Source: Draconibacterium mangrovi
Lineage (GTDB): Bacteria; Bacteroidota; Bacteroidia; Bacteroidales; Prolixibacteraceae
Assembly: GCF_010586825.1 (NCBI RefSeq)
Contig: NZ_JAAAGB010000005.1
Span: 62,001 to 126,000, forward strand
Reading direction: 5' to 3'
DNA length: 64,000 nt
The notes below the pieces were generated by a model. That model searched no databases. It saw nothing but the letters and a program-made list of their open reading frames with translations, and had not been told where the DNA came from. Each line of letters starts with the position of its first letter. The stretch's first letter is position 1. Position numbers and translations under genes: made by a program. This document shows positions 45,890 to 53,128 of the stretch, piece after piece.

Positions 45890-47053
45890 ATGAGCAATAT
45901 TTATGAATATATAAATGCATCTCAAAAAATGATTGAGAACATTGAAAATATGAAACTCAACTATTCTACCAGCTATATGAATATGTTGAAGAGTAGTATT
46001 GCTACAATAAATAGATTAAACATTGAAAATCTTACTCACAAATTACCTGCAACAAGGAAGTCTACTTCTAAAACAGCAATTCGTAATTTAAAAATAGCTT
46101 TTAAAGATGGCAGTCTCAATTTAGTTTTAGGTGCAGGTATTTCTTCTATATATGGCTTACCCAATTGGAATAACCTTCTGCAAAGACTTTTATTTAAAAC
46201 AATTGAAGAAGAGCCTCAAAAAGCCTCCGTTATTTCAAAAGTATTTACTAAACTATTCAATCCAAATCCGCTAGTTGCAGGTCGTTATCTACAAGAAACA
46301 CTCATCGATGAGAAGATTAAAAACAAATTTGAAAAAGATGTTCGAAGTGCTCTCTATGAAACATATGATAAAGATGTGGAATCGCATATAATGGATGAGA
46401 TAATTAAGTTGTGTGTTGCCCCTGGCAACAGTCCCAATCTAGATGGTATAATAACCTACAATTATGATGATGTTATAGAAACAAAACTTAATGAAAAAGG
46501 TATAGACATACCATTTCAGTCTGTATATGGTCAAGGTATCAATCCTGATAACAAATCATTACCAATTTACCATGTTCATGGATATCTACCCCAGAAAGGA
46601 AGAATAAACATACATAACTCTATAACTTTAGGTGAATTTGTTTACCATGAGCAGTACAACAATATCTATAGTTGGAATAATATTGTCCAAATAAATAAGT
46701 TCAGAGATAAGGTTTGTCTTTTTATAGGAATATCACTTTCTGACCCAAATATTCGTCGTTTATTGGATATTGCAAATTCTCAAAAGACTAAGAAAAAGTA
46801 CCATTATATTCTGAAAATAAGACCAGAAAGAAACTGGGTTGAAGAAAGATTAAGGAAGATATTAGATGAAAATCCTGAAATCTTTAATGAAAAAGTAATA
46901 GCAAATATTGACTTTGATGAGACGGTTAGCTTTCTGATGGAAATGCAAAATAGATTTGAAGAAAAAGACACAGAGTCTTTGGGAGTGAAAACTGTATGGA
47001 TAGATGACTATGATAGAGATATTTCGGAAATACTCAAAAAAATTAGAGAATAA
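45890..47053 (+). CDS. SIR2-like domain protein, predicted NADase of a defence system
   Basis: 387 residues. After an N-terminal helical part (1-70) comes a SIR2-type domain: NAD-binding LVLGAGIS (78-85), TYNYDD (189-194), HVHG with the catalytic-type H230 (228-231), and FIGISLSDPNIRRLL (278-292). This is the SIR2_2 pattern of bacterial antiphage proteins (compare ThsA, DSR and AVAST-type effectors), which usually cleave NAD and stop growth rather than deacetylate. The C-terminal 90 residues are unassigned. Pairing with the upstream unknown gene suggests a two-component abortive-infection system; that is inference. Confidence 0.85.
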   Translation: MSNIYEYINASQKMIENIENMKLNYSTSYMNMLKSSIATINRLNIENLTHKLPATRKSTSKTAIRNLKIAFKDGSLNLVLGAGISSIYGLPNWNNLLQRLLFKTIEEEPQKASVISKVFTKLFNPNPLVAGRYLQETLIDEKIKNKFEKDVRSALYETYDKDVESHIMDEIIKLCVAPGNSPNLDGIITYNYDDVIETKLNEKGIDIPFQSVYGQGINPDNKSLPIYHVHGYLPQKGRINIHNSITLGEFVYHEQYNNIYSWNNIVQINKFRDKVCLFIGISLSDPNIRRLLDIANSQKTKKKYHYILKIRPERNWVEERLRKILDENPEIFNEKVIANIDFDETVSFLMEMQNRFEEKDTESLGVKTVWIDDYDRDISEILKKIRE

Positions 47054-47058
47054 AAAAC

Positions 47059-47193
47059 GTTGCATAACACATTGTATATGGCAGGCGGGGATTTCAGCGG
47101 TATGACAAGTCAGACCTTCTGCTCACTCTCCTGCGGGTCTGACTGGATTTCTCTTCGAAATCTCGCCCGACCACATTAAAGTGATTGTTGGCG
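47059..47193 (+). other. attC-like imperfect hairpin after the SIR2 gene
   Basis: Starts GTTGCATAAC (47059-47068) and ends GTTGGCG (47187-47193). Inside are a perfect 9-base stem, AGTCAGACC (47108-47116) with GGTCTGACT (47136-47144), and an outer imperfect stem, GGCGGGGATTTC (47084-47095) with GAAATCTCGCCC (47157-47168), with an unpaired base as in folded attC sites. Length, simple sites at the ends and an imperfect palindrome fit an integron attC, but no integrase gene is in the window and the core sites deviate from the common consensus. Confidence 0.45.
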
Positions 47194-47237
47194 TTCATTG
47201 AAGGGAATCTCCGAACAATAAAGGAAAATATTAAAAT

Positions 47238-48983
47238 ATGGATTTTTATAGAAAAACAACTTTAGGATTATTTGATAGTTCACAGAAGTCATTCACAATA
47301 CCTGTATATCAAAGAGCATATTCTTGGGAGAAACCAGAATGGAAAACGTTTCTAAATGATTTGATAGAACAAATTGAAGGAGGAAACAATTACTTTTATG
47401 GTAACCTTTTGCTCGAGACGATAAAGAAAGATGTTAAATATGAAATCATTGACGGACAACAAAGAATAACGACACTAACCATATTTATACGTTCTATATT
47501 AAATGTTTTAGCTACACGAAAATCGGAAAGTGAATTAAAGGATTTTGACTTTTTAACTAAAGAGACAATTTTCTTGAAAAACGGAGGGAACATAAAATTA
47601 CGTCCTGTAGAATATGATAGAGCATGTTATGATGCATTGATCGTTGACAATAAGGATAAATATGAAGTTAGTACACAATCTCAAGAAAGAATTAAGGAGG
47701 CAAAAAACTATTTTATTGTTGAGCTTTCAAAATTGCCTACAGAAAAGATTTTAAACATTCTTGAAAAAATTGAAGGAACTGATTTGACTGTTATTGAATT
47801 AGCAGGGAAAAAGGATTCTGCATTAATGTTTGAGCTTGAAAATAACAGAGGTAAAGACTTGACAAACATGGAAAAAATCAAGTCTTATTTCATGTATCAA
47901 ATGTATGTATACAGCGAGCCTGAAGAAACGGAATCTAATATTGAGAATGTATCTAATATTTTCAAACTTATTTATTTACTTATCAATGACTATAAACGCT
48001 TAAATGAGGATAGTGTCTTAATTTATCACAATAATGCTTACATAAAGGGGTATAACTACAGAACATTAAATGATATAAAAGAGGTATTTAAGTCATCTGA
48101 AAATAAAGTTGAATGGATTAAAAATTACATTTCAGAACTTCATACTTCATTCTCAAATATGAAGAAATATGAGCAGTCAGATGATGACTATTCTGCAAAA
48201 TTATTTGAACTGAAAGCTCCCGCATTTATTTATCCATTTATCATCAAAGGATATAAGTATTTTGGAGATGATAAGAAGAAATTGAACACTCTATTTCGAG
48301 TGTTGGAGATTTTAACATTTAGAGCCAAACTAATTAATAGTCGTGCCAATATTCAAGAACGTTTGAATTCAATTCTATTATCATTCAATGGAGATTTACC
48401 ATCGTTGATTACTGCAATTAAGAATAAGCTGAATGAATCTTGGTATTGGGGTGATTCTAATGTTAAAAACTATTTAAACGGAGGGATGTATGGAAATGGA
48501 GTATTGAACTACCTCCTTTGGCAATATGAAAACTCGATACAAAATAAAGGTTATAAAATAAAAAAGTTCTCATTGGATAATGAGCAGATAGAACACATTT
48601 CTCCAAGAACACCCAGAGTGGGAGAAGAACTAACCTGCGGATACGATGTAAATGAAGAAAATGAGTATTCCGAAGAGTTTATATCAAACAAATTGAATTC
48701 ATTGGGTAATCTAATGTTAATTTCAGGTTCACATAATGCATCGATTGGAAATAAAGCGTTCAAAGAAAAACTAGAATCATATAAAAAGAACCCATTATTA
48801 AATCAGCAAGCAGAAATAAAAGATTATGCTGAGTTAGAGAATGATAACGCAATTTGGAAAACTTCATCAATTGATAAAAGACATACTGATATTGTGAGCT
48901 TTGCTAGAAAAAAGTGGAGTTTCGACTCTATCGATGTAAAATACTTGATTCCAACATTAGAAGAATATTTGGAGAATAATTAA
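47238..48983 (+). CDS. DUF262/DUF1524 protein, GmrSD-like type IV restriction nuclease
   Basis: 581 residues. N-terminal DUF262 domain: IPVYQRAYSWEK (21-32) and the nucleotide-binding/hydrolysis motif DGQQR (72-76). C-terminal DUF1524 HNH-type domain: QIEHISPR (about 449-456), then LNSLGNLMLISGSHNASIGN with the conserved N residues. Fused DUF262-DUF1524 proteins (GmrSD, BrxU-type) cut modified phage DNA using NTP. It follows the attC-like hairpin and is equally A/T-rich, so it probably belongs to the same accessory island as the SIR2 pair. Confidence 0.86.
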   Translation: MDFYRKTTLGLFDSSQKSFTIPVYQRAYSWEKPEWKTFLNDLIEQIEGGNNYFYGNLLLETIKKDVKYEIIDGQQRITTLTIFIRSILNVLATRKSESELKDFDFLTKETIFLKNGGNIKLRPVEYDRACYDALIVDNKDKYEVSTQSQERIKEAKNYFIVELSKLPTEKILNILEKIEGTDLTVIELAGKKDSALMFELENNRGKDLTNMEKIKSYFMYQMYVYSEPEETESNIENVSNIFKLIYLLINDYKRLNEDSVLIYHNNAYIKGYNYRTLNDIKEVFKSSENKVEWIKNYISELHTSFSNMKKYEQSDDDYSAKLFELKAPAFIYPFIIKGYKYFGDDKKKLNTLFRVLEILTFRAKLINSRANIQERLNSILLSFNGDLPSLITAIKNKLNESWYWGDSNVKNYLNGGMYGNGVLNYLLWQYENSIQNKGYKIKKFSLDNEQIEHISPRTPRVGEELTCGYDVNEENEYSEEFISNKLNSLGNLMLISGSHNASIGNKAFKEKLESYKKNPLLNQQAEIKDYAELENDNAIWKTSSIDKRHTDIVSFARKKWSFDSIDVKYLIPTLEEYLENN

Positions 48984-48990
48984 CAACGAA

Positions 48991-49016
48991 ACCTCCGCTG
49001 GCGCGGATTTGTAAAC
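48991..49016. repeat. REP-like palindromic unit
   Basis: CCTCCGCTGGCGCGGATTTG followed by TAAACC, the same wording as at 49584-49616 and 56841-56870. Confidence 0.5.
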
Positions 49017-49077
49017 CCTACTACTAAATAGAAACGAACAACATTCAATAACAACACTACTAATTAAAACCTACAAA

Positions 49078-49257
49078 ATGAAAACAAACATTATTATTTA
49101 CATCGTAAGCCTTGTAATACTGATTGCAGGAATAATTTTAACCGTTGAGAATCCCGGTTCAGGATGAATGCAAATGATAGCCGGAGGGGTAACCTTTTTA
49201 GGACTTACACTGAATATTCTGGGTTTTTCGTTGCGCATCAGGCAAAAAAGAAATTGA
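49078..49257 (+). pseudogene. small two-helix membrane protein gene interrupted by in-frame TGA
   Basis: ATG at 49078 gives MKTNIIIYIVSLVILIAGII, then LTVENPGSG and a TGA at 49165-49167; the same frame continues MQMIAGGVTFLGLTLNILGF to a second stop at 49255-49257. Both halves are plausible transmembrane helices, so the natural reading is a 59-residue protein with TGG changed to TGA. A sequencing error is possible. No selenocysteine signal was recognised. Confidence 0.6.
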
Positions 49258-49293
49258 ACAAACACCGCTGCAGTGAATCACTTCGCTTAGTGA

Positions 49294-49585
49294 TAATAAC
49301 AACCACTAATAACTAAATCATATAATTATGACCGACAAACAAGTAACAAAAGTAATTGGAATCATTTATTTTATCGGAGCAGTAATGGTGCTGACGGGCG
49401 CATTTTTCAGACTTCAACATTACCCATACGGATTATCACTGTTGTTCCTGGGATTTATGCTTGGTGCAGTAAGCAGTGCTTTTGATATCTCCAGGTTAAA
49501 AAAGAAAATAAAACGATTGGAAAAACAACTACATCAAAACCTGGATTAAAACACCGCTACCGCGCCCCAGAAGGTTAGGGGCATC
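49294..49585 (+). repeat. 292-bp direct repeat, copy 1
   Basis: From taataacaaccactaataac to gttaggggcatc, including a whole 73-codon gene. Copy 2 is at 50163-50453, almost identical. Confidence 0.88.
49328..49549 (+). CDS. small two-helix membrane protein, copy 1
   Basis: 73 residues: two hydrophobic helices (KVIGIIYFIGAVMVLTGAFF; GLSLLFLGFMLGAVSS) joined by RLQHYPYG, then a basic coiled-coil tail (RLKKKIKRLEKQLHQ). The GAFFRLQHYPYG hairpin is like the first part of GldL-type gliding/secretion proteins, but this is far shorter and no gld gene is nearby. It differs from copy 2 in only four residues. Function unknown. Confidence 0.75.
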   Translation: MTDKQVTKVIGIIYFIGAVMVLTGAFFRLQHYPYGLSLLFLGFMLGAVSSAFDISRLKKKIKRLEKQLHQNLD

Positions 49586-49616
49586 CTCCGCTGGCGCGGA
49601 TTTGTAATCCGTGCCT
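49584..49616. repeat. REP-like palindromic unit
   Basis: Contains GCTGGCGCGGATTTGTAATC ending CGTGCC; GGATTTGTAATCC is a near-perfect palindrome. Confidence 0.5.
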
Positions 49617-49651
49617 CGGTTGAAACAAGCGAAAAAATAAAATCAAGATTA

Positions 49652-50086
49652 ATGACCACTTTATCATTTCTTCATAAAAATGGGCTAATCAAACTTACTC
49701 AAAAAAGAGTTGAGCAATGGTATAGAATGCAGGATACGTCGAAACTCGTTTTTGCCTTGGAGAATGGTTTGTATGATGTTAGGTTGTTAGCGGCTAAACA
49801 TTTAGGAAATTTAAGAGCTGTAAATGCGGTTTCGGCGCTTAGAAAAAGTTTAAATGATAAGGTGAAATTAGTTTCGCTTGAATCAGCACAGGCATTACGT
49901 AAATTAACGAACGACCCGGTTATAATAGCAGAGATTGATAACAAACTTAAATATTGGGAGGAAGAAGAAGAAAAAGAGCAAAACCGAGTTATTAATAATG
50001 AGGTTCACAATGAAATGCCCAAATGGAAAAAGAGAGACTGGGTTGGGATTGTGAAAGAAATGCTTAAAAAACCAATGCGATGGTAA
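49652..50086 (+). CDS. HEAT-repeat-like protein (144 residues)
   Basis: After an N-terminal helical segment, the stretch LVFALENGLYDVRLLAAKHL, then NAVSALRKSLND and VKLVSLESAQALRKL shows two or three HEAT/PBS-lyase-type helical pairs. The C-terminus is charged with a helical EEEEEKEQNR segment. Such short HEAT proteins mediate protein contacts. It lies between the two copies of the 292-bp direct repeat, so it may have arrived with, or been enclosed by, that duplication. Confidence 0.7.
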   Translation: MTTLSFLHKNGLIKLTQKRVEQWYRMQDTSKLVFALENGLYDVRLLAAKHLGNLRAVNAVSALRKSLNDKVKLVSLESAQALRKLTNDPVIIAEIDNKLKYWEEEEEKEQNRVINNEVHNEMPKWKKRDWVGIVKEMLKKPMRW

Positions 50087-50162
50087 ATTCCGGATTTAAA
50101 CTATAATTATAATTTTTACTACCGCTGCCGCGCCCCCGAAACTTCGGTGCAACGAGCAGTGT

Positions 50163-50453
50163 TAATAACAACCACTAATAACTAAATCAAATAAGATGAC
50201 CGACAAACAAGTAACAAAAGTAATTGGAATCATTTATTCTATCGGAGCAGTAATGGTTCTGGTGGGCGCATTTTTCAGACTTCAACATTATCCATACGGA
50301 TTATCACTATTGTTCCTGGGATTCATACTTGGTGCAGTAAGCAGTGCTTTTGATATCTCCAGGTTAAAAAAGAAAATAAAACGATTGGAAAAACAACTAC
50401 ATCAAAACCTGGAGTAAAACACCGCTGCCGCGCCCCAGAAAGTTAGGGGCATC
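50163..50453 (+). repeat. 292-bp direct repeat, copy 2
   Basis: Near-identical to 49294-49585, including flanking bases on both sides of the gene, so the duplication is recent. Confidence 0.88.
50196..50417 (+). CDS. small two-helix membrane protein, copy 2
   Basis: 73 residues, the same as the protein at 49328 except for S/F, V/T, I/M and E/D changes. All but one are conservative, which suggests that both copies are still translated. Two transmembrane helices and a basic coiled-coil tail. Confidence 0.75.
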   Translation: MTDKQVTKVIGIIYSIGAVMVLVGAFFRLQHYPYGLSLLFLGFILGAVSSAFDISRLKKKIKRLEKQLHQNLE

Positions 50454-50504
50454 GCGCGGTTTTTGCTCCGAATGGGGGAAACAAAGCGGAATATTTGATT
50501 TAGT

Positions 50505-50827
50505 GGAGGGGAAACGAAAATTTGCGTAACTATTCGTTGCCCTTACGAACAACGCTTAAACGTTTCGGACCTTTGGCTCTTTTCGTTTAGGATATCAAAT
50601 AATCCCGTAGGGATTTGATTTTAGTAAGCCCGGATGAATGATCCGTCGGCAGATGGAGCGAGAAATCCGGGGGTAAAAGGTAAACCGGAAAAGGCGCATC
50701 AGCCAAAGCAGATCAGGGCACGGAAGATCTATGCGCCGCAATTAGCAAAGTTAAATCACCACCCCGTCAGCGAAAGCATATGAATCATCAGAGTTAAAAT
50801 CTCATATCGCTGCCACCCCTCCTGGCA
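50505..50827. repeat. 323-bp tandem repeat, copy A
   Basis: Begins ggaggggaaacgaaaa. Contains CGTTG/CAACG and ggaccttt elements related to the four-hairpin module at 38 kb, AATCCC-gta-GGGATT, and a GCCCGGAT...ATCCGGG stem. No gene. The stretch 50454-50504 before it (acaaagcggaatatttgatt) is also found at about 55993-56012. Confidence 0.85.
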
Positions 50828-51150
50828 GGAGGGGAAACGAAAATCTGCGTAACTATTCGTTGCCCTTACGAACAACGCTTAAACGTTACGGACCTTTGGC
50901 CCTTTTCGTTTAGGATATCAAATAATCCCGTAGGGATTTGATTTTAGTAAGCCCGGATGAACGATCCGTCGGCAGACGGAGCGAGTAATCCGGGGGTAAA
51001 AGGTAAACCGGAAAAGGCGCATCAGCCAAAGCAGATCAGGGCAGGGAAGATCTATGCGCCGCAATTAGCAAAGTTAAATCACCACTCCGTCAGTGAAAGC
51101 ATATAAATCATCAGAGTTAAAATCTCATATCGCTGCCACCCCTCCTGGCA
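50828..51150. repeat. 323-bp tandem repeat, copy B
   Basis: Second copy, with only scattered substitutions. The remaining bases to 51314 are a non-coding leader of the next gene with no clear promoter match. Confidence 0.85.
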
Positions 51151-51314
51151 GTAGGGGAAATTAAATCAGTGGGGAGGTGGTTTTTTATTTTATCACCTCA
51201 ACCGACCATAGTTCAAAACAGGATTTGCAAAAGCCCATAATTTACCATAACTTGTATACTTATTAACCAAATACTATAAAACGTAACCTTTTTAATAACT
51301 AAAACCCACAAATT

Positions 51315-51806
51315 ATGGCAACCAAAACACCTACGGGGATTCCCGAGCCGGTAATTAACGAGGCTAGCCAGTTAATTACAAATGCACTTATCGTTTTAAA
51401 ATCTTATTTAATTGCTTTAACGCCCCACGAGCGGCAGATCAGCGCCAAAATCAGCGATCGTTCCTATCCTTTTGTGGAAAAAACGTGCGATTATACGCTT
51501 TTGGCCCCTGAGTATGTTCCTCAATACATGGATGCCGAAAAGCTGCGCACCGATCTGCAGGTACACGACCAGCTGATTGAACTGCTGCGCATAAGCAAAC
51601 AGCTTACCAACGGACTGGATGATTCGGCATTAAAAACCGGTGGCGATAGTTTCACCAATGCCCTTAATTATTACAACTCGGTTCGGCAGGCATCGCGCAT
51701 TAATGTGCCCGGAGCCAAAAGCATTTACGAGGATTTGAAAAAACGTTTTATCCGAAGCAATTACGCTAAGGATACGGGGCAAAATGAACAGCCGGAAGAA
51801 GATTGA
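51315..51806 (+). CDS. unknown helical protein, paralog 1 (163 residues)
   Basis: Cytoplasmic, mostly helical, no signal peptide. It shares with the protein at 52377 a common pattern: an N-terminal helix, LIALTPHERQISAKISDRSY-like central segment, FVEKTCDYTLLAPEYVPQYM, a VHDQLIELLR helix and the C-terminal VPGAKSIYEDLKKRF. I recognise no family or function. An acidic tail ends the protein. Confidence 0.75.
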   Translation: MATKTPTGIPEPVINEASQLITNALIVLKSYLIALTPHERQISAKISDRSYPFVEKTCDYTLLAPEYVPQYMDAEKLRTDLQVHDQLIELLRISKQLTNGLDDSALKTGGDSFTNALNYYNSVRQASRINVPGAKSIYEDLKKRFIRSNYAKDTGQNEQPEED

Positions 51807-51827
51807 TTCATTCTTTATATAACAGGA

Positions 51828-52190
51828 TTATTTATTTGTAAGGGAGCATCCATTGAGGTGTTCCCTTTTCTTTTGCTCAAAAACAAAAGATACGGAGTAG
51901 CGAGCACCCTTTTTTTGCAACAAAAGTACTGTTACTACCTTCTGAAGCACAAATTCCGCCTTCGGAAGCTGAATTGACACCTTCAGAAGCTCAAGCTTCA
52001 GCTTCGGAAGCCGAAATTCCACCTTCGGAAGCTTAACGTCCGGCTTCGGAAGCTCAACGTTCAGCTTAAAAAGCTCAAACGACACCTTCGGAAGCACAAG
52101 TTTTAACTTTTGAACGCGGAGCTTCAGCTTCAGAAGCCCGAACGATACCTTCAGAAGCCCAAAGAGTACCTTCGGAAGGTAGAGTGACAC
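51828..52190 (-). CDS. possible repeat-encoded 120-residue protein
   Basis: The open frame reads seven-residue repeats ([28 protein letters not shown] and so on) for most of its length, because 21 bases equal seven codons. A repeat of that length without stops keeps frames open by itself, so this is weak evidence of a gene. If real, the alternating pattern suggests beta structure. Confidence 0.2.
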   Translation of the reverse strand: MSLYLPKVLFGLLKVSFGLLKLKLRVQKLKLVLPKVSFELFKLNVELPKPDVKLPKVEFRLPKLKLELLKVSIQLPKAEFVLQKVVTVLLLQKKGARYSVSFVFEQKKREHLNGCSLTNK

Positions 52191-52212
52191 CTTCGGAAGT
52201 ACCCCCTTGAAT
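51940..52212. repeat. 21-bp tandem array, 13 units, with CTTCGGAAG palindromes
   Basis: Units of exactly 21 bases begin with TTCGGAAGC (or TTCAGAAGC) at 51940, 51961 and so on to 52192. Each unit boundary forms CCTTCGGAAG, a palindrome with a UUCG-type loop. On the minus strand the array has an open frame with a seven-residue repeat built on LPKVxFx. Whether that frame (51828-52190) is translated is unclear; I see no ribosome-binding or promoter signal. Confidence 0.88.
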
Positions 52213-52376
52213 TCTCGAAAGGGCTTGAGGTAGATTTGTTTATGTGTTGTGTATCAGTGATATGTCGCAAAGCATAAAAATTACACGCTGCGTGTTTTGG
52301 CAGAAAGGAAAGGGGTGTTGTAAATTCGGTTCAGTGTTAAACAATAATAATTTTTAATCTATTAAAACACACAAAA

Positions 52377-52865
52377 ATGGATAACAAAATCAATTTTACC
52401 ATTCCGGCCGAAACAGTTACTCAAGTAAATGAAGCACTGACAACGATTAGCACCGCTTTGCAACCTTATGTGATTGCCTTGTCGGCCGACGAACGCCGCG
52501 AACTCCCCAAAATGAGTGACAAAACCCAGCCTTTTGTTGATAAAGCGCTCGACTACCTGAGCCGTGCACCACAATTTGCACCTCCGTATATGGATGTCGA
52601 TGGCATGCGGAACGATATGACGGTGCATAACCAGCTGATGCCGCTGTTGCGCCAGGTGCGTATTTTGTCGGATAACCTCGACGATACCACGATGGAAGCC
52701 GGCGCCGAAAGTTATGTGGCAGCACTGATGTATTACAACTCGGTGAAAATGGCGGCTAAAATGGATATCCCGGGAGCCAAATCGATTTACGACGACCTGA
52801 GTAAACGTTTTGAAAAAACAACTACGGGAAGCGAAGAAACACCAGTAGAAACAGAAACAAGATAA
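52377..52865 (+). CDS. unknown helical protein, paralog 2 (162 residues)
   Basis: Paralog of the protein at 51315: both share TIPAETV-like starts, YVIALSADERRELPKMSDKT, FVDKALDYLSRAPQFAPPYM, VHNQLMPLLR, NLDDTTMEAGAESY, ALMYYNSVK and IPGAKSIYDDLSKRF. The pair is separated by the 21-bp repeat array. Cytoplasmic and helical; no domain recognised. The TETR-rich tail is polar. Confidence 0.75.
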   Translation: MDNKINFTIPAETVTQVNEALTTISTALQPYVIALSADERRELPKMSDKTQPFVDKALDYLSRAPQFAPPYMDVDGMRNDMTVHNQLMPLLRQVRILSDNLDDTTMEAGAESYVAALMYYNSVKMAAKMDIPGAKSIYDDLSKRFEKTTTGSEETPVETETR

Positions 52866-53128
52866 TATTCCCGGGGCATGTGATCAGGGAGTTTGTTAAT
52901 TTTTCGGTAAGTTCAGAAGATGCATCGGTAACGGTGCATCTTTTTTTTGTGCCCTTTTAGATTGCTTTTCTGCCTGCTAATATCCAGTGACCAATGTCCT
53001 ATGACCAGTTCCAGCTTCGCTCAACTTTTTCCTTGATTCATCCTTCAATTCTTTCACAAATCCTTTTATTCCATTCAAACAATTCCTATTTTGAAGGAGT
53101 TAATAGCAATGAATCACACCTGCAAATT

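Noticed and set aside
49160-49175. Selenocysteine insertion at the in-frame TGA
   Set aside because: No SECIS-like hairpin was recognised right after the codon and the context suits a lost tryptophan.
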